In this document: in pieces, positions 54,620-62,531 of the stretch
How positions within the stretch are numbered: the stretch's first letter is position 1
Layout of the letters: the number at the start of each line of letters is the position of its first letter
Assembly: GCF_004795855.1 (NCBI RefSeq)
Contig: NZ_CP039252.1
Coordinates: 1,116,001 to 1,180,000 of the forward strand
DNA from: Hydrogenophaga sp. PAMC20947
GTDB lineage: Bacteria; Pseudomonadota; Gammaproteobacteria; Burkholderiales; Burkholderiaceae_C
Length of the DNA: 64,000 bases
Reading direction: 5' to 3'
The notes under the pieces: generated by a model
The model's input: only the letters and a program-made list of their open reading frames with translations
Told to the model about the DNA's origin: nothing
Database searches by the model: none
Program-made: the position numbers and the translations under genes

Positions 54620-55108
54620 TTGCCGCTCTCAGCACTTTCTTCAGCCCCAGATGACTTCGACTTTGTTGTCGGAGACTGGTTTGTAAAACATCGTCGCCTC
54701 GATAAGCGCTTGGCAAACTGTCACGACTGGACGGCGTTCGATGGCGAAATGTCAACCCACAAGGTACTTGGAGGCTTCGGCAACCTTGAAGACAACCTGC
54801 TGAAATTCCCAGGCGGGGAATTTCGCGCCATTGCCTTACGCGCTTTCGACAAAGAGTCAGGAACTTGGGCCATTTGGTGGTTGGATGGTCGCTTCCCTGG
54901 CCAATTAGATGTGCCGGTAAAGGGCCGCTTCAAAGATGGCGTCGGCAGCTTCTACGCGGATGACATCCAAGACGGAACTGCGGTCAAGGTTCGTTTCCTT
55001 TGGTCCCGTTCAGGCCTCAACACTTTGCGCTGGGAGCAAGCGTTCTCAGCGGACGACGGTGTAATTTGGGAGACCAACTGGACAATGGACTTCACGCGAA
55101 AGCCTTAG
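54620..55108 (+). CDS. DUF1579-like protein, probable cassette gene of the relic integron
   Basis: 162 residues from a TTG at 54620 preceded by AAGGA. FDFVVGDWFVKHRRLDKRLAN, FDGEMSTHKVLGGFGNLED and FRAIALRAFDKESGTWAIWW are typical of the DUF1579/FABP-like beta-barrel family, of unknown role. It starts just after the relic attI. No clear attC core follows. Confidence 0.75.
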   Translation: MPLSALSSAPDDFDFVVGDWFVKHRRLDKRLANCHDWTAFDGEMSTHKVLGGFGNLEDNLLKFPGGEFRAIALRAFDKESGTWAIWWLDGRFPGQLDVPVKGRFKDGVGSFYADDIQDGTAVKVRFLWSRSGLNTLRWEQAFSADDGVIWETNWTMDFTRKP

Positions 55109-55264
55109 GTCCAAAAAAACGTTCGAGGCGCACTGCTGCGCCGCTGCTCAACTCCATCCTTGAACGGCTGCTCTCCCGTTCGAACACCGACCGCTCATGG
55201 CCGACAGTGTGAGGCCATGCAGAGTCCAGCAAGGTGGCATGCGGCGATTGCACCAGGGAGGAGG

Positions 55265-55463
55265 GCGGCGCTAGCTGGTCCCCGGAAGCGGGCACCCCGC
55301 GAGACGTCCCTGCGCCAGCCAACGGCGCGGCTCGACAACTTGACGGGGGAGGGGAATCTGTCCTCTGTGACCAGGCGGTAGATGCTCGAGCGGCCCAGGC
55401 CGGTCAACCGAGTGACCGCGCCAGCCGCAGAAAAGTCAGAGCATCCGTATGGTTGGACTCCAT
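55265..55463 (-). pseudogene. AlpA family regulator, broken
   Basis: MESNHTDALTFLRLA, then after a missing base AVTRLTGLGRSSIYRLVTED and RFPSPVKLSSRAVGWRRDV, the AlpA helix-turn-helix and its family end. Two frameshifts (around 55418 and near 55298) separate the pieces. AlpA proteins act as excisionase-linked regulators of P4-like islands. Confidence 0.78.
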
Positions 55464-55689
55464 GGTGGGCGGTAGGTTGGTGCGCAGGTGCATACTCCAA
55501 ATGATGGAAGTTCCCCAATGCAGGCAGTGGTCGACCGGGTCCGGTCGATGACTTTGCGGTAAAAATGGTCGCTCAGGCTGGGAATGTTCCTGCGGCAAGA
55601 TCAGCCCTATGCGTGTTTGTCGATAAGCTGGGGTCACTGTCGACTGGTGACCACCAGCGGCATTCGCACAGCACCAAAATACCCACAAG

Positions 55690-57360
55690 TTAAACTGAGT
55701 TCGAGTACACACCCGTCATGCGAGTCCTGTTTTTGAAGGCCACCAAGGGTTTGAGCCGAGCACTGCGATATGCACTGCTGGCTTTGCCGCTGCTGATCGG
55801 TTTTGTGTATGGGGTGCGTGTGACGATGAGTGTCGTGTTGGACCGACTGCCTTCACTTTTGGAGATGACCGGAGTTGCGCTGCCACTGGGCTTGCTGGTG
55901 ATTGGAGCCATGCGATGGCGCCACAACCGGCGCTTGCGGCGCGCTGTCGTGGACTTGCAAGACTCTGCACTTTGGTGAGTCGGTATCGCGCCACCCGGGG
56001 CTGTTGGCCCCCGGCACCGAAATGCCTCGGCTGCCGATTTCCGCGGGCTTACCTCATCGGTCTCCATACGCGCACGGCGAAACCATTTCAGCCTCTTCAT
56101 CCTGGGTAAGGCAGTACCGGCTGGCGGTGTCAAGAAATCGGCGGAGGCAACACACCATCCGCTGACGGCAACGACTTTCCCCACCACACAGGCGTCCAGG
56201 AAATCGCTCCACGCCTGCATCATGTTGGCGCGCGGTTGCAGGTACAGGACATGGTTGTAGGACGCGCTGACCTGACTCCGCTGCTGGTGTGCCAGCTGTA
56301 GCTCAATGTGTTCGTGTGGCCAGCCTCGTTCGTGCAACAGCGTGGACGCGATGCCTCTGAACCCATGGCCGGTCATCCGGCCCGCGTATCCCATGCGATC
56401 AAGTGCGCCGAAGATCGTGTTGTTGCTCATCGACTTTTCATGGTCGCGCTCTCCGGGGAAGAGCAGGGCGCTGTGCCCGGTCAGGGTGTGCAGGCTGCGC
56501 AGCAGCGTGACGGCCTGGGTGGAGAGTGGAACGATGTGGGGCGTCGTCATTTTCATGCGCTCAGCCGGTATGTCCCACCGCGCGCCGTCCATGTCGAACT
56601 CTTCCCAGCGCGCACCGATGAGTTCATCGGTTCGTACGAAGGTCATCGCCATGAGTTTGATGGCCACGCGTGTGACGGTGCTGCCGTTGTAGACCTCGAT
56701 CTTGCGCAACAACTCGGGCAGTTCCTTGCCGGCCAGTCGCGCATAGTTCTCCTTCTTGCGTGAGGCCAACACATCGCTCGGGCGAATGTCCACGGCCGGA
56801 TTCCGTTTTGCAACGCCGTGAGCGATCGCGTACCGGTAGATCTGCGAGCAGGTTTGAAGAGCGCGTTTGGCGATGTCGAGGGCATCGCGCTTTTCGACGG
56901 CCTTCATCAGGGCGACCAGTTCGGGGGCCTCAATTTCTGCGATGGGGCGTGTTCCGATCGCCGGAAAAACGTCGGCTTCCAAGCGACGCCACACATAAAC
57001 GGTATGGCTTTCACTGCGCGCGGCCTTCCAGCTTTCCCTCCATTTTTTTGCAACCGCCGCAAAGGAGTCTTCGACGGCCAGGCGTCGGGCGATGTTCTCG
57101 GTCTTTCGGGCGGCCATCGGGTCGGCGCCTGCGGCCAGCAGTTTTCGGACGCCGTCCACCTTGTCACGGGCTTGTGCAAGAGAAACGTCGGGGTAGGACC
57201 CCAAAGCCATGAGCTTCTGTTTGCCGTCGAACCGGTAGGCAAGTCGCCACAATTTCGACCCCAAATGCGTGACATGCAGCTGTAGGCCACGCCCGTCAGA
57301 TAGCTTGTAGGTCGACTCCCGTGGCTTGCTGGACTTGATGGCAATGTCGGTTAAGGCCAT
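55690..57360 (-). CDS. P4-type tyrosine site-specific integrase, C-terminus extended
   Basis: 556 residues from the ATG at 57360. N-terminal DUF4102 region (LSDGRGLQLHVTHLGSKLWR; FDGKQKLMALGSYPDVSLAQ) and catalytic residues R...HGFR...H...SYNHVLYL (Tyr near residue 396). Usual members end near residue 410-420 (WSDFLDACV); here the frame runs on another ~130 codons, Arg/Ser/Thr-rich, over the antisense 86-residue gene, which suggests a lost normal stop. It sits beside tRNA-Ser, the expected attachment site. Confidence 0.9.
   Translation of the reverse strand: MALTDIAIKSSKPRESTYKLSDGRGLQLHVTHLGSKLWRLAYRFDGKQKLMALGSYPDVSLAQARDKVDGVRKLLAAGADPMAARKTENIARRLAVEDSFAAVAKKWRESWKAARSESHTVYVWRRLEADVFPAIGTRPIAEIEAPELVALMKAVEKRDALDIAKRALQTCSQIYRYAIAHGVAKRNPAVDIRPSDVLASRKKENYARLAGKELPELLRKIEVYNGSTVTRVAIKLMAMTFVRTDELIGARWEEFDMDGARWDIPAERMKMTTPHIVPLSTQAVTLLRSLHTLTGHSALLFPGERDHEKSMSNNTIFGALDRMGYAGRMTGHGFRGIASTLLHERGWPHEHIELQLAHQQRSQVSASYNHVLYLQPRANMMQAWSDFLDACVVGKVVAVSGWCVASADFLTPPAGTALPRMKRLKWFRRARMETDEVSPRKSAAEAFRCRGPTAPGGAIPTHQSAESCKSTTARRKRRLWRHRMAPITSKPSGSATPVISKSEGSRSNTTLIVTRTPYTKPISSGKASSAYRSARLKPLVAFKNRTRMTGVYSNSV
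55718..55978 (+). CDS. Small two-helix membrane protein
   Basis: 86 residues, MRVLFLKATKGLSRALRYAL with hydrophobic segments YALLALPLLIGFVYGV and MTGVALPLGLLVIGAM, Arg-rich C-terminus. It is entirely antisense to the extended 3' part of the integrase frame. Function unknown; reality not certain. Confidence 0.5.
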   Translation: MRVLFLKATKGLSRALRYALLALPLLIGFVYGVRVTMSVVLDRLPSLLEMTGVALPLGLLVIGAMRWRHNRRLRRAVVDLQDSALW

Positions 57361-57367
57361 GTTCACC

Positions 57368-57394
57368 CCTGTTGGTAGAGGAAATACCAACAGG
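57368..57394. repeat. Perfect 10-bp inverted repeat before the integrase
   Basis: CCTGTTGGTA at 57368-57377 and TACCAACAGG at 57385-57394, loop of 7. It is 8 bp upstream of the integrase ATG, a likely binding site for its own regulator (AlpA or integrase). Confidence 0.7.
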
Positions 57395-57434
57395 ACACCT
57401 TGGATGACAAGAGATGTTTTGGGACGTCCGGAAA

Positions 57435-57472
57435 CAAAAAAGCCCCGGAACACGAGGTGAACCGGGGCTTTT
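57435..57472 (-). terminator. Terminator of tRNA-Ser
   Basis: CCGGGGCTT pairs with AAGCCCCGG around a 13-base loop; on the minus strand the stem is followed by TTTTTT. It lies between tRNA-Ser and the integrase. Confidence 0.88.
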
Positions 57473-57516
57473 AGGGTGTCTGGCGAGACGTCTTTCGACG
57501 CCCTGAGACTCATTTT

Positions 57517-57606
57517 TGGCGGAGCAGGCGGGATTCGAACCCGCGGTGGGGATAAACCCACACACGCTTTCCAGGCGTGCGACTTAAACCACTCATCCAC
57601 CGCTCC
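57517..57606 (-). tRNA. tRNA-Ser (anticodon GGA)
   Basis: 90 nt including CCA, with the acceptor stem GGAGCGG/CTGCTCC, long variable arm of class II tRNAs, T-loop GGTTCGAATCC and anticodon loop CTGGAAAG. Site of integration of the neighbouring island. Confidence 0.97.
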
Positions 57607-57674
57607 ACGAAGCCTTGCATTATAGCAGTCTGAGAGCCCCCTTTTTTAGGGAAGCACTCAGAATGTCAAAAACA

Positions 57675-58589
57675 TCAGCTGGCCTTGCTCGTCCCCACCA
57701 TTTTCATGGCTGAGGCAATCAGTCCGGACACCTCGGTCATGTTGCCGGGGATGATCAGCGTGGTGGTGGATTTGTCAGCCACCTGTGCATAGGCATCCAC
57801 GGCACGCTCAGCCACTTTCAGCTGCACAGCCTGCTCTCCACCTGGCTGGCGGATGGCGGCGGCAATGCGCTCGATGGCCAGCGCTGTGGCGTCAGCCACC
57901 GCGGTGATCGCGGCTGCTTCGCCTTGCGCTTCGTTGATGGCGGCTTGCTTCTCACCCTCGGAACGGGCGATGAAGGCTTCGCGTTCGCCGGTGGCGATGT
58001 TGATTTGCTCTTGCCGGCGGCCTTCGGAGGCTGCGATCAGGGCCCGCTTTTCACGCTCTGCCGTGATCTGCGCTTGCATGGCATGAAGGATTTCTTTTGG
58101 CGGGGTCAGGTCCTTGATTTCGTAACGCAGGACTTTGACGCCCCAGTTGAGGGCTGCTTCGTCAATGGCCTGAACAATCTGGGCATTGATGATGTCGCGC
58201 TCTTCGAAGGTCTTGTCCAACTCCAGTTTGCCGATGACCGAGCGCAACGAGGTCTGAGCCAGTTGCGTGACTGCCATGATGTAGTTGGACGAGCCGTAGC
58301 TGGCCCGCATGGGGTCGGTCACCTGGAAGTACAAGATGCCGTCAACCTGCAGCTGCGTGTTGTCGCGGGTGATGCAGACTTGGCTGGGTACGTCCAGAGG
58401 AATCTCTTTCAGGCTGTGCTTGTAGGCCACCTTATCGATGAAGGGCACCAGGAAATTGAGACCTGGGGCGAGCGTGCCGTGGTATTTGCCCAGGCGTTCG
58501 ACCACCCAGGCGTTTTGTTGAGGGACAACCTTGATGGCTCGAATGATGAAGATGGCGGCGATGACGAAAACGAGTGCTGCGACTTCCAT
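57675..58589 (-). CDS. SPFH/band-7 membrane protein (paraslipin/QmcA type)
   Basis: 304 residues. N-terminal membrane anchor EVAALVFVIAAIFIIRAI, then the SPFH domain (QQNAWVVERLGKYHGTLAPG; DLTPPKEILHAM) and a helical tail with Ala/Glu-rich repeats (AEREKRALIAASEGRRQEQI). It forms ring-like assemblies in the membrane with protease or NfeD partners. NfeD is next to it on the same strand. Confidence 0.94.
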   Translation of the reverse strand: MEVAALVFVIAAIFIIRAIKVVPQQNAWVVERLGKYHGTLAPGLNFLVPFIDKVAYKHSLKEIPLDVPSQVCITRDNTQLQVDGILYFQVTDPMRASYGSSNYIMAVTQLAQTSLRSVIGKLELDKTFEERDIINAQIVQAIDEAALNWGVKVLRYEIKDLTPPKEILHAMQAQITAEREKRALIAASEGRRQEQINIATGEREAFIARSEGEKQAAINEAQGEAAAITAVADATALAIERIAAAIRQPGGEQAVQLKVAERAVDAYAQVADKSTTTLIIPGNMTEVSGLIASAMKMVGTSKAS

Positions 58590-58633
58590 GGGGGCTTGAT
58601 CCTTGACTTGAGGGTTGAGTTAGGGGGAGTGTG

Positions 58634-59059
58634 TCAGGCTTTGTCGACCAGCAATCGATTCCCAATCAATTCCGCGACGCGATGTGGCCCTGGCGAGGGG
58701 TGTACACCTTCACGGACCATGACCGACCATTGTGCACCGCGGTATTTGACACTGGCTGTGCCATCGGGTTGCCAGTGGTCGACCTGAACCACTTCACCGA
58801 CGTCGAGGTTGACGCTGCGCATCGCGCGTGCCGAGGGATCGCCATCGTGGCGCTTTTTCTTGAGGTACCACAAGACCACGGCCGCAGATCCGACCAGCGC
58901 TGCAGCGAGCAGTTGGCCCGTGGTGCTCAAGCCAGCGTGCGCTGCCAAGGCTGCCGCAGCCATGCCAATGGCCAGCATGAGCAAATAGAAGGTGCCGGTG
59001 AACAGTTCAAGCGCGACCATTGCGCCCGTGAGCAGCCACCACCAGGTTGAATCCGACAT
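58634..59059 (-). CDS. NfeD family membrane protein
   Basis: 141 residues from the ATG at 59059 (MSDSTWWWLLTGAMVALELF). Two or three helices at the N-terminus, then the OB-fold NfeD C-terminal domain (DVGEVVQVDHWQPDGTASVK; YRGAQWSVMVREG). The short NfeD form normally pairs with SPFH proteins, as here, 44 bp upstream. Confidence 0.93.
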   Translation of the reverse strand: MSDSTWWWLLTGAMVALELFTGTFYLLMLAIGMAAAALAAHAGLSTTGQLLAAALVGSAAVVLWYLKKKRHDGDPSARAMRSVNLDVGEVVQVDHWQPDGTASVKYRGAQWSVMVREGVHPSPGPHRVAELIGNRLLVDKA

Positions 59060-59234
59060 ACTTGTTCCTTTTCTCGCGTCCGGGGCCTTGCGAATGTTGT
59101 AATTGCGTGCAACGTGCCACATTCTGAAGCATACGCAGGGTGTACTGAAAATATGTGTTGTGAGATTTCCGTACACTCCCGCGTTGCTTTGACAATTTTG
59201 ATTCCCGAGAGCCGCTTTCCGGCTGGAGAACTCC

Positions 59235-61526
59235 ATGAAATTTCGCTTTCCCATTGTCATCATCGATGAAGACTTCCGTTCCGAAAACTCGTCTGGCCTG
59301 GGCATTCGTGCCCTGGCTCAAGCGATCGAGACCGAAGGATTCGAAGTTGTGGGGGTGACCAGCTATGGTGACCTTTCGCTGTTTGCACAGCAGCAATCGC
59401 GCGCCAGTGCATTCATCTTGTCAATCGATGACGAGGAGTTCAGTGCTGGACCGGACGTCGATCCAGTGGTGCTCAATTTGCGCAATTTCATCGCGGAAGT
59501 GCGCCGCAAGAACAGCGATGTGCCGATTTACATACACGGTGAGACCAAAACAAGCCGGCACCTGCCCAACGACATCCTGCGTGAGCTCCACGGCTTCATC
59601 CATATGTTTGAGGACACGCCAGAGTTTGTGGCGCGCCACATCATCCGGGAAGCCAAGAGCTACCTGGAAGGCATTCAGCCGCCGTTCTTCAAAGCGTTGC
59701 TGGACTACGCCGAAGATGGCTCCTATTCGTGGCATTGCCCTGGGCATTCGGGCGGCGTCGCCTTCCTGAAAAGCCCCATCGGGCAGATGTACCACCAGTT
59801 TTACGGCGAGAACATGCTCCGTGCCGATGTGTGCAATGCGGTGGAAGAGCTTGGCCAGCTGCTGGATCACAACGGCGCTATTGGCGCGTCCGAGCGCAAT
59901 GCCGCACGCATTTTCAACGCCGATCACTGCTTCTTCGTGACCAACGGTACCAGCACCAGCAACAAGATGGTCTGGCACCACACCGTGGCACCCGGTGACG
60001 TGGTCGTGGTGGATCGAAATTGTCACAAATCCATCCTGCACAGCATCATCATGACGGGCGCCATTCCTGTCTTTCTGAAGCCCACCCGCAACCACTACGG
60101 CATCATTGGCCCGATCCCGCAAAGTGAGTTCGAGATCGATTCCATCAAGGCCAAGATCCGGGCCAACCCGCTGTTGGCAGGTGTCGATGCCGATACGGTC
60201 AAGCCCCGTATCATGACGCTGACCCAGTCGACCTACGACGGTGTGCTCTACAACACCGAGACCATCAAGGGTTTGCTCGACGGATACATCGAAAATCTGC
60301 ACTTTGACGAGGCTTGGTTGCCCCATGCGGCCTTTCACCCGTTTTATGGCAGCTTCCACGCCATGGGTCGCAAGCGCGCACGCCCCTTGCATTCGGTGAC
60401 CTATGCGACCCAATCGATCCACAAACTGCTCGCTGGCATCAGCCAGGCCAGTCATGTGCTGGTACAGGACTCACAAGACACCAAGCTGGATCGCCACCTC
60501 TTCAACGAGGCCTACCTGATGCACACCAGCACCAGCCCGCAGTACAGCATCATTGCCAGCTGCGATGTGGCGGCCGCCATGATGGAGCCGCCCAGTGGCA
60601 CTGCGCTGGTCGAGGAAAGCATCGCCGAGGCGCTGGATTTCCGCCGCGCGATGCGCAAGGTGGACGACGAGTTCGGTGCCGACGACTGGTGGTTTCAGGT
60701 CTGGGGGCCGGAAGATCTGGTGGACGAAGGCATTGGCCGTGCCAAAGACTGGGTCCTGAAGAAAACCGATGCCGATGGCGTGCAACCCTCGGACGGCGAA
60801 GATTCCTGGCACGGTTTTGGCGACATGGCGCCGGGCTTCAACATGCTTGACCCGATCAAGGCGACCATTGTCACGCCGGGTCTGAATCTCGATGGACGTT
60901 TTGAAGAGACGGGCATCCCTGCCTCGATCGTGACCAAGTACCTCGCCGAGCATGGCGTGGTGGTTGAAAAGACGGGCTTGTACAGTTTCTTCATCTTGTT
61001 CACCATCGGCATCACCAAGGGCCGCTGGAACACGCTGCTAACGGCTTTGCAACAGTTCAAGGACGATTACGCCAAGAACCAGCCAATGTGGCGGACCATG
61101 CCCGAGTTCTGCGCCAAACAGAGCCGCTACGAGCAGATGGGTTTGCGCGATTTGTGCCAGCATGTGCACCAGTTGTATGCCAAGTACGATGTGGCCCGGC
61201 TGTCAACCGACATGTACCTGAGCGATCACACGCCTGCCATGAAACCCAGCGATGCGTTCTCGCACATTGCGCACCGCACAACGCAGCGCGTTCCAATCGA
61301 TGAGCTGGAAGGCCGCATCACGACCAGCCTGGTGACACCTTATCCCCCCGGTATCCCGCTCTTAATCCCGGGCGAGGTTTTCAACAAGAAGATCGTCGAT
61401 TACCTCATTTTCAACCGTGAGTTTGCGCGCGAGTGCCCGGGTTTCGAGACGGATACCCACGGTCTGGTGCAGGTGACCGGCAGCGATGGTGTGGTGCGCC
61501 ATTTCGCCGATTGCGTTGCGAAATGA
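59235..61526 (+). CDS. Arginine/lysine/ornithine decarboxylase, PLP-dependent
   Basis: 763 residues, the long inducible-type family: receiver-like wing domain (first ~130), then the PLP core with WHCPGHSGGVAFLKSP, NGTSTSNKMVWH, FDEAWLPHAAFH and the Schiff-base lysine in TQSIHKLLAG at about 395-402, then the C-terminal domain. It removes CO2 from a basic amino acid (arginine, lysine or ornithine) and consumes a proton, often for acid resistance or polyamine synthesis. Substrate not decided. It is divergent from nfeD with 175 bp between. Confidence 0.93.
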   Translation: MKFRFPIVIIDEDFRSENSSGLGIRALAQAIETEGFEVVGVTSYGDLSLFAQQQSRASAFILSIDDEEFSAGPDVDPVVLNLRNFIAEVRRKNSDVPIYIHGETKTSRHLPNDILRELHGFIHMFEDTPEFVARHIIREAKSYLEGIQPPFFKALLDYAEDGSYSWHCPGHSGGVAFLKSPIGQMYHQFYGENMLRADVCNAVEELGQLLDHNGAIGASERNAARIFNADHCFFVTNGTSTSNKMVWHHTVAPGDVVVVDRNCHKSILHSIIMTGAIPVFLKPTRNHYGIIGPIPQSEFEIDSIKAKIRANPLLAGVDADTVKPRIMTLTQSTYDGVLYNTETIKGLLDGYIENLHFDEAWLPHAAFHPFYGSFHAMGRKRARPLHSVTYATQSIHKLLAGISQASHVLVQDSQDTKLDRHLFNEAYLMHTSTSPQYSIIASCDVAAAMMEPPSGTALVEESIAEALDFRRAMRKVDDEFGADDWWFQVWGPEDLVDEGIGRAKDWVLKKTDADGVQPSDGEDSWHGFGDMAPGFNMLDPIKATIVTPGLNLDGRFEETGIPASIVTKYLAEHGVVVEKTGLYSFFILFTIGITKGRWNTLLTALQQFKDDYAKNQPMWRTMPEFCAKQSRYEQMGLRDLCQHVHQLYAKYDVARLSTDMYLSDHTPAMKPSDAFSHIAHRTTQRVPIDELEGRITTSLVTPYPPGIPLLIPGEVFNKKIVDYLIFNREFARECPGFETDTHGLVQVTGSDGVVRHFADCVAK

Positions 61527-61650
61527 TCTGACGAGGATCAATGCACGATCTGGAAAGAGGCCGTTAAGATGATGCAGTGGGTGGGGTGCTTATGTGGTGG
61601 CGCCGCTCGCTTTGCCTGTTTCTTTTGTCCGATTTCCTGGAGGTTTGCCG

Positions 61651-61875
61651 ATGTTCCCTGAATTCCGCGATCTGATCACCCAACTCAAGGGGCACGACGC
61701 CCACTTCACGCGCCTGTTTGACAAGCACAACGCGTTGGATCAAGTCATCTTGAACAAAGAGGCTCACATCGAGCCCGGCACCCAGATTGAGATTGAGCAG
61801 CTGAAAAAAGAAAAGCTGCTGCTCAAAGACCAAATCTTTGGGGTTTTGCGCGAGCGAAGCAAACAAGGCCAGTAA
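61651..61875 (+). CDS. YdcH family small protein (DUF465)
   Basis: 74 residues from the ATG at 61651, with CTGGAGG 7 bases upstream. A coiled-coil-like helical hairpin, RDLITQLKGHDAHFTRLFDKHNALD and IEIEQLKKEKLLLKDQIF, is typical of YdcH/DUF465 and SlyX-like proteins; role unknown. Confidence 0.92.
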   Translation: MFPEFRDLITQLKGHDAHFTRLFDKHNALDQVILNKEAHIEPGTQIEIEQLKKEKLLLKDQIFGVLRERSKQGQ

Positions 61876-62531
61876 GACAGGTATCAGGCACTGCTGTGCC
61901 GTGCCTGTACTGCGTCAGGACACGGCTTCTCCGTGTTTCTGATGCCGCAAGCCTGGCTGAAACGGCCATCGGCCTAGGTCATTTTGGCGTTGCTCCCAGA
62001 GGCAAAGTCAAACATCAATCAGCAAAAACGCCGCAACCTTGCCCACCACCGAGGGCAGCATGCTGAAGTTTTTGATGCTGCTGGGGGCCAGTGTTTTGAT
62101 GGGCCCTGCGCTGTTGCCATTCACGCGCTTGCCTTATCGGTCCAGAGACTCTGTGAGGTAGCGCACAGAGGTTTCCAGGTTGACGTTGTGCAAGCCCATG
62201 GCGTTGTATGGGGCAAGCCGATGGCGGGGACAAAGCCGTCAAGGCTGAGCCCTGAGCGGGACGGGTCGGCAAACAGGTGTTCGATCTGCGCACTGTCAGC
62301 CACATCACAATCAGCTGCCTGGCCTGAATCAAATTCAGCGGTGAATTCGGGGATGCGCCACTGGAAACGTTCCCCACGTATCTGAACGCGAGCCCGCCTT
62401 GTGCGCGTGGCAGGCCATGGCGACGCCCTAGGCGATCGATCAAAGGGGCAAGATACCCGTGAGCAGCAGTTTTTTGCCCGCCAAAAATCCCATTGCTCAA
62501 AACTCCGCCAAAAATCCCGCAGAATTGCTGC
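61876..62531. other. Intergenic region before the peptide-binding protein
   Basis: About 655 bp. Frames here are Arg/Pro-rich and no family is recognised. Two copies of CCGCCAAAAATCCC at 62478-62491 and 62505-62518 (27-bp spacing) lie 14 bp before the next gene. Confidence 0.55.
62478..62518. repeat. Two 14-bp direct repeats, 27 bp apart
   Basis: CCGCCAAAAATCCC twice with a 27-bp period (about two and a half helix turns), just before the start of the solute-binding gene. Possible regulator site. Confidence 0.5.
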
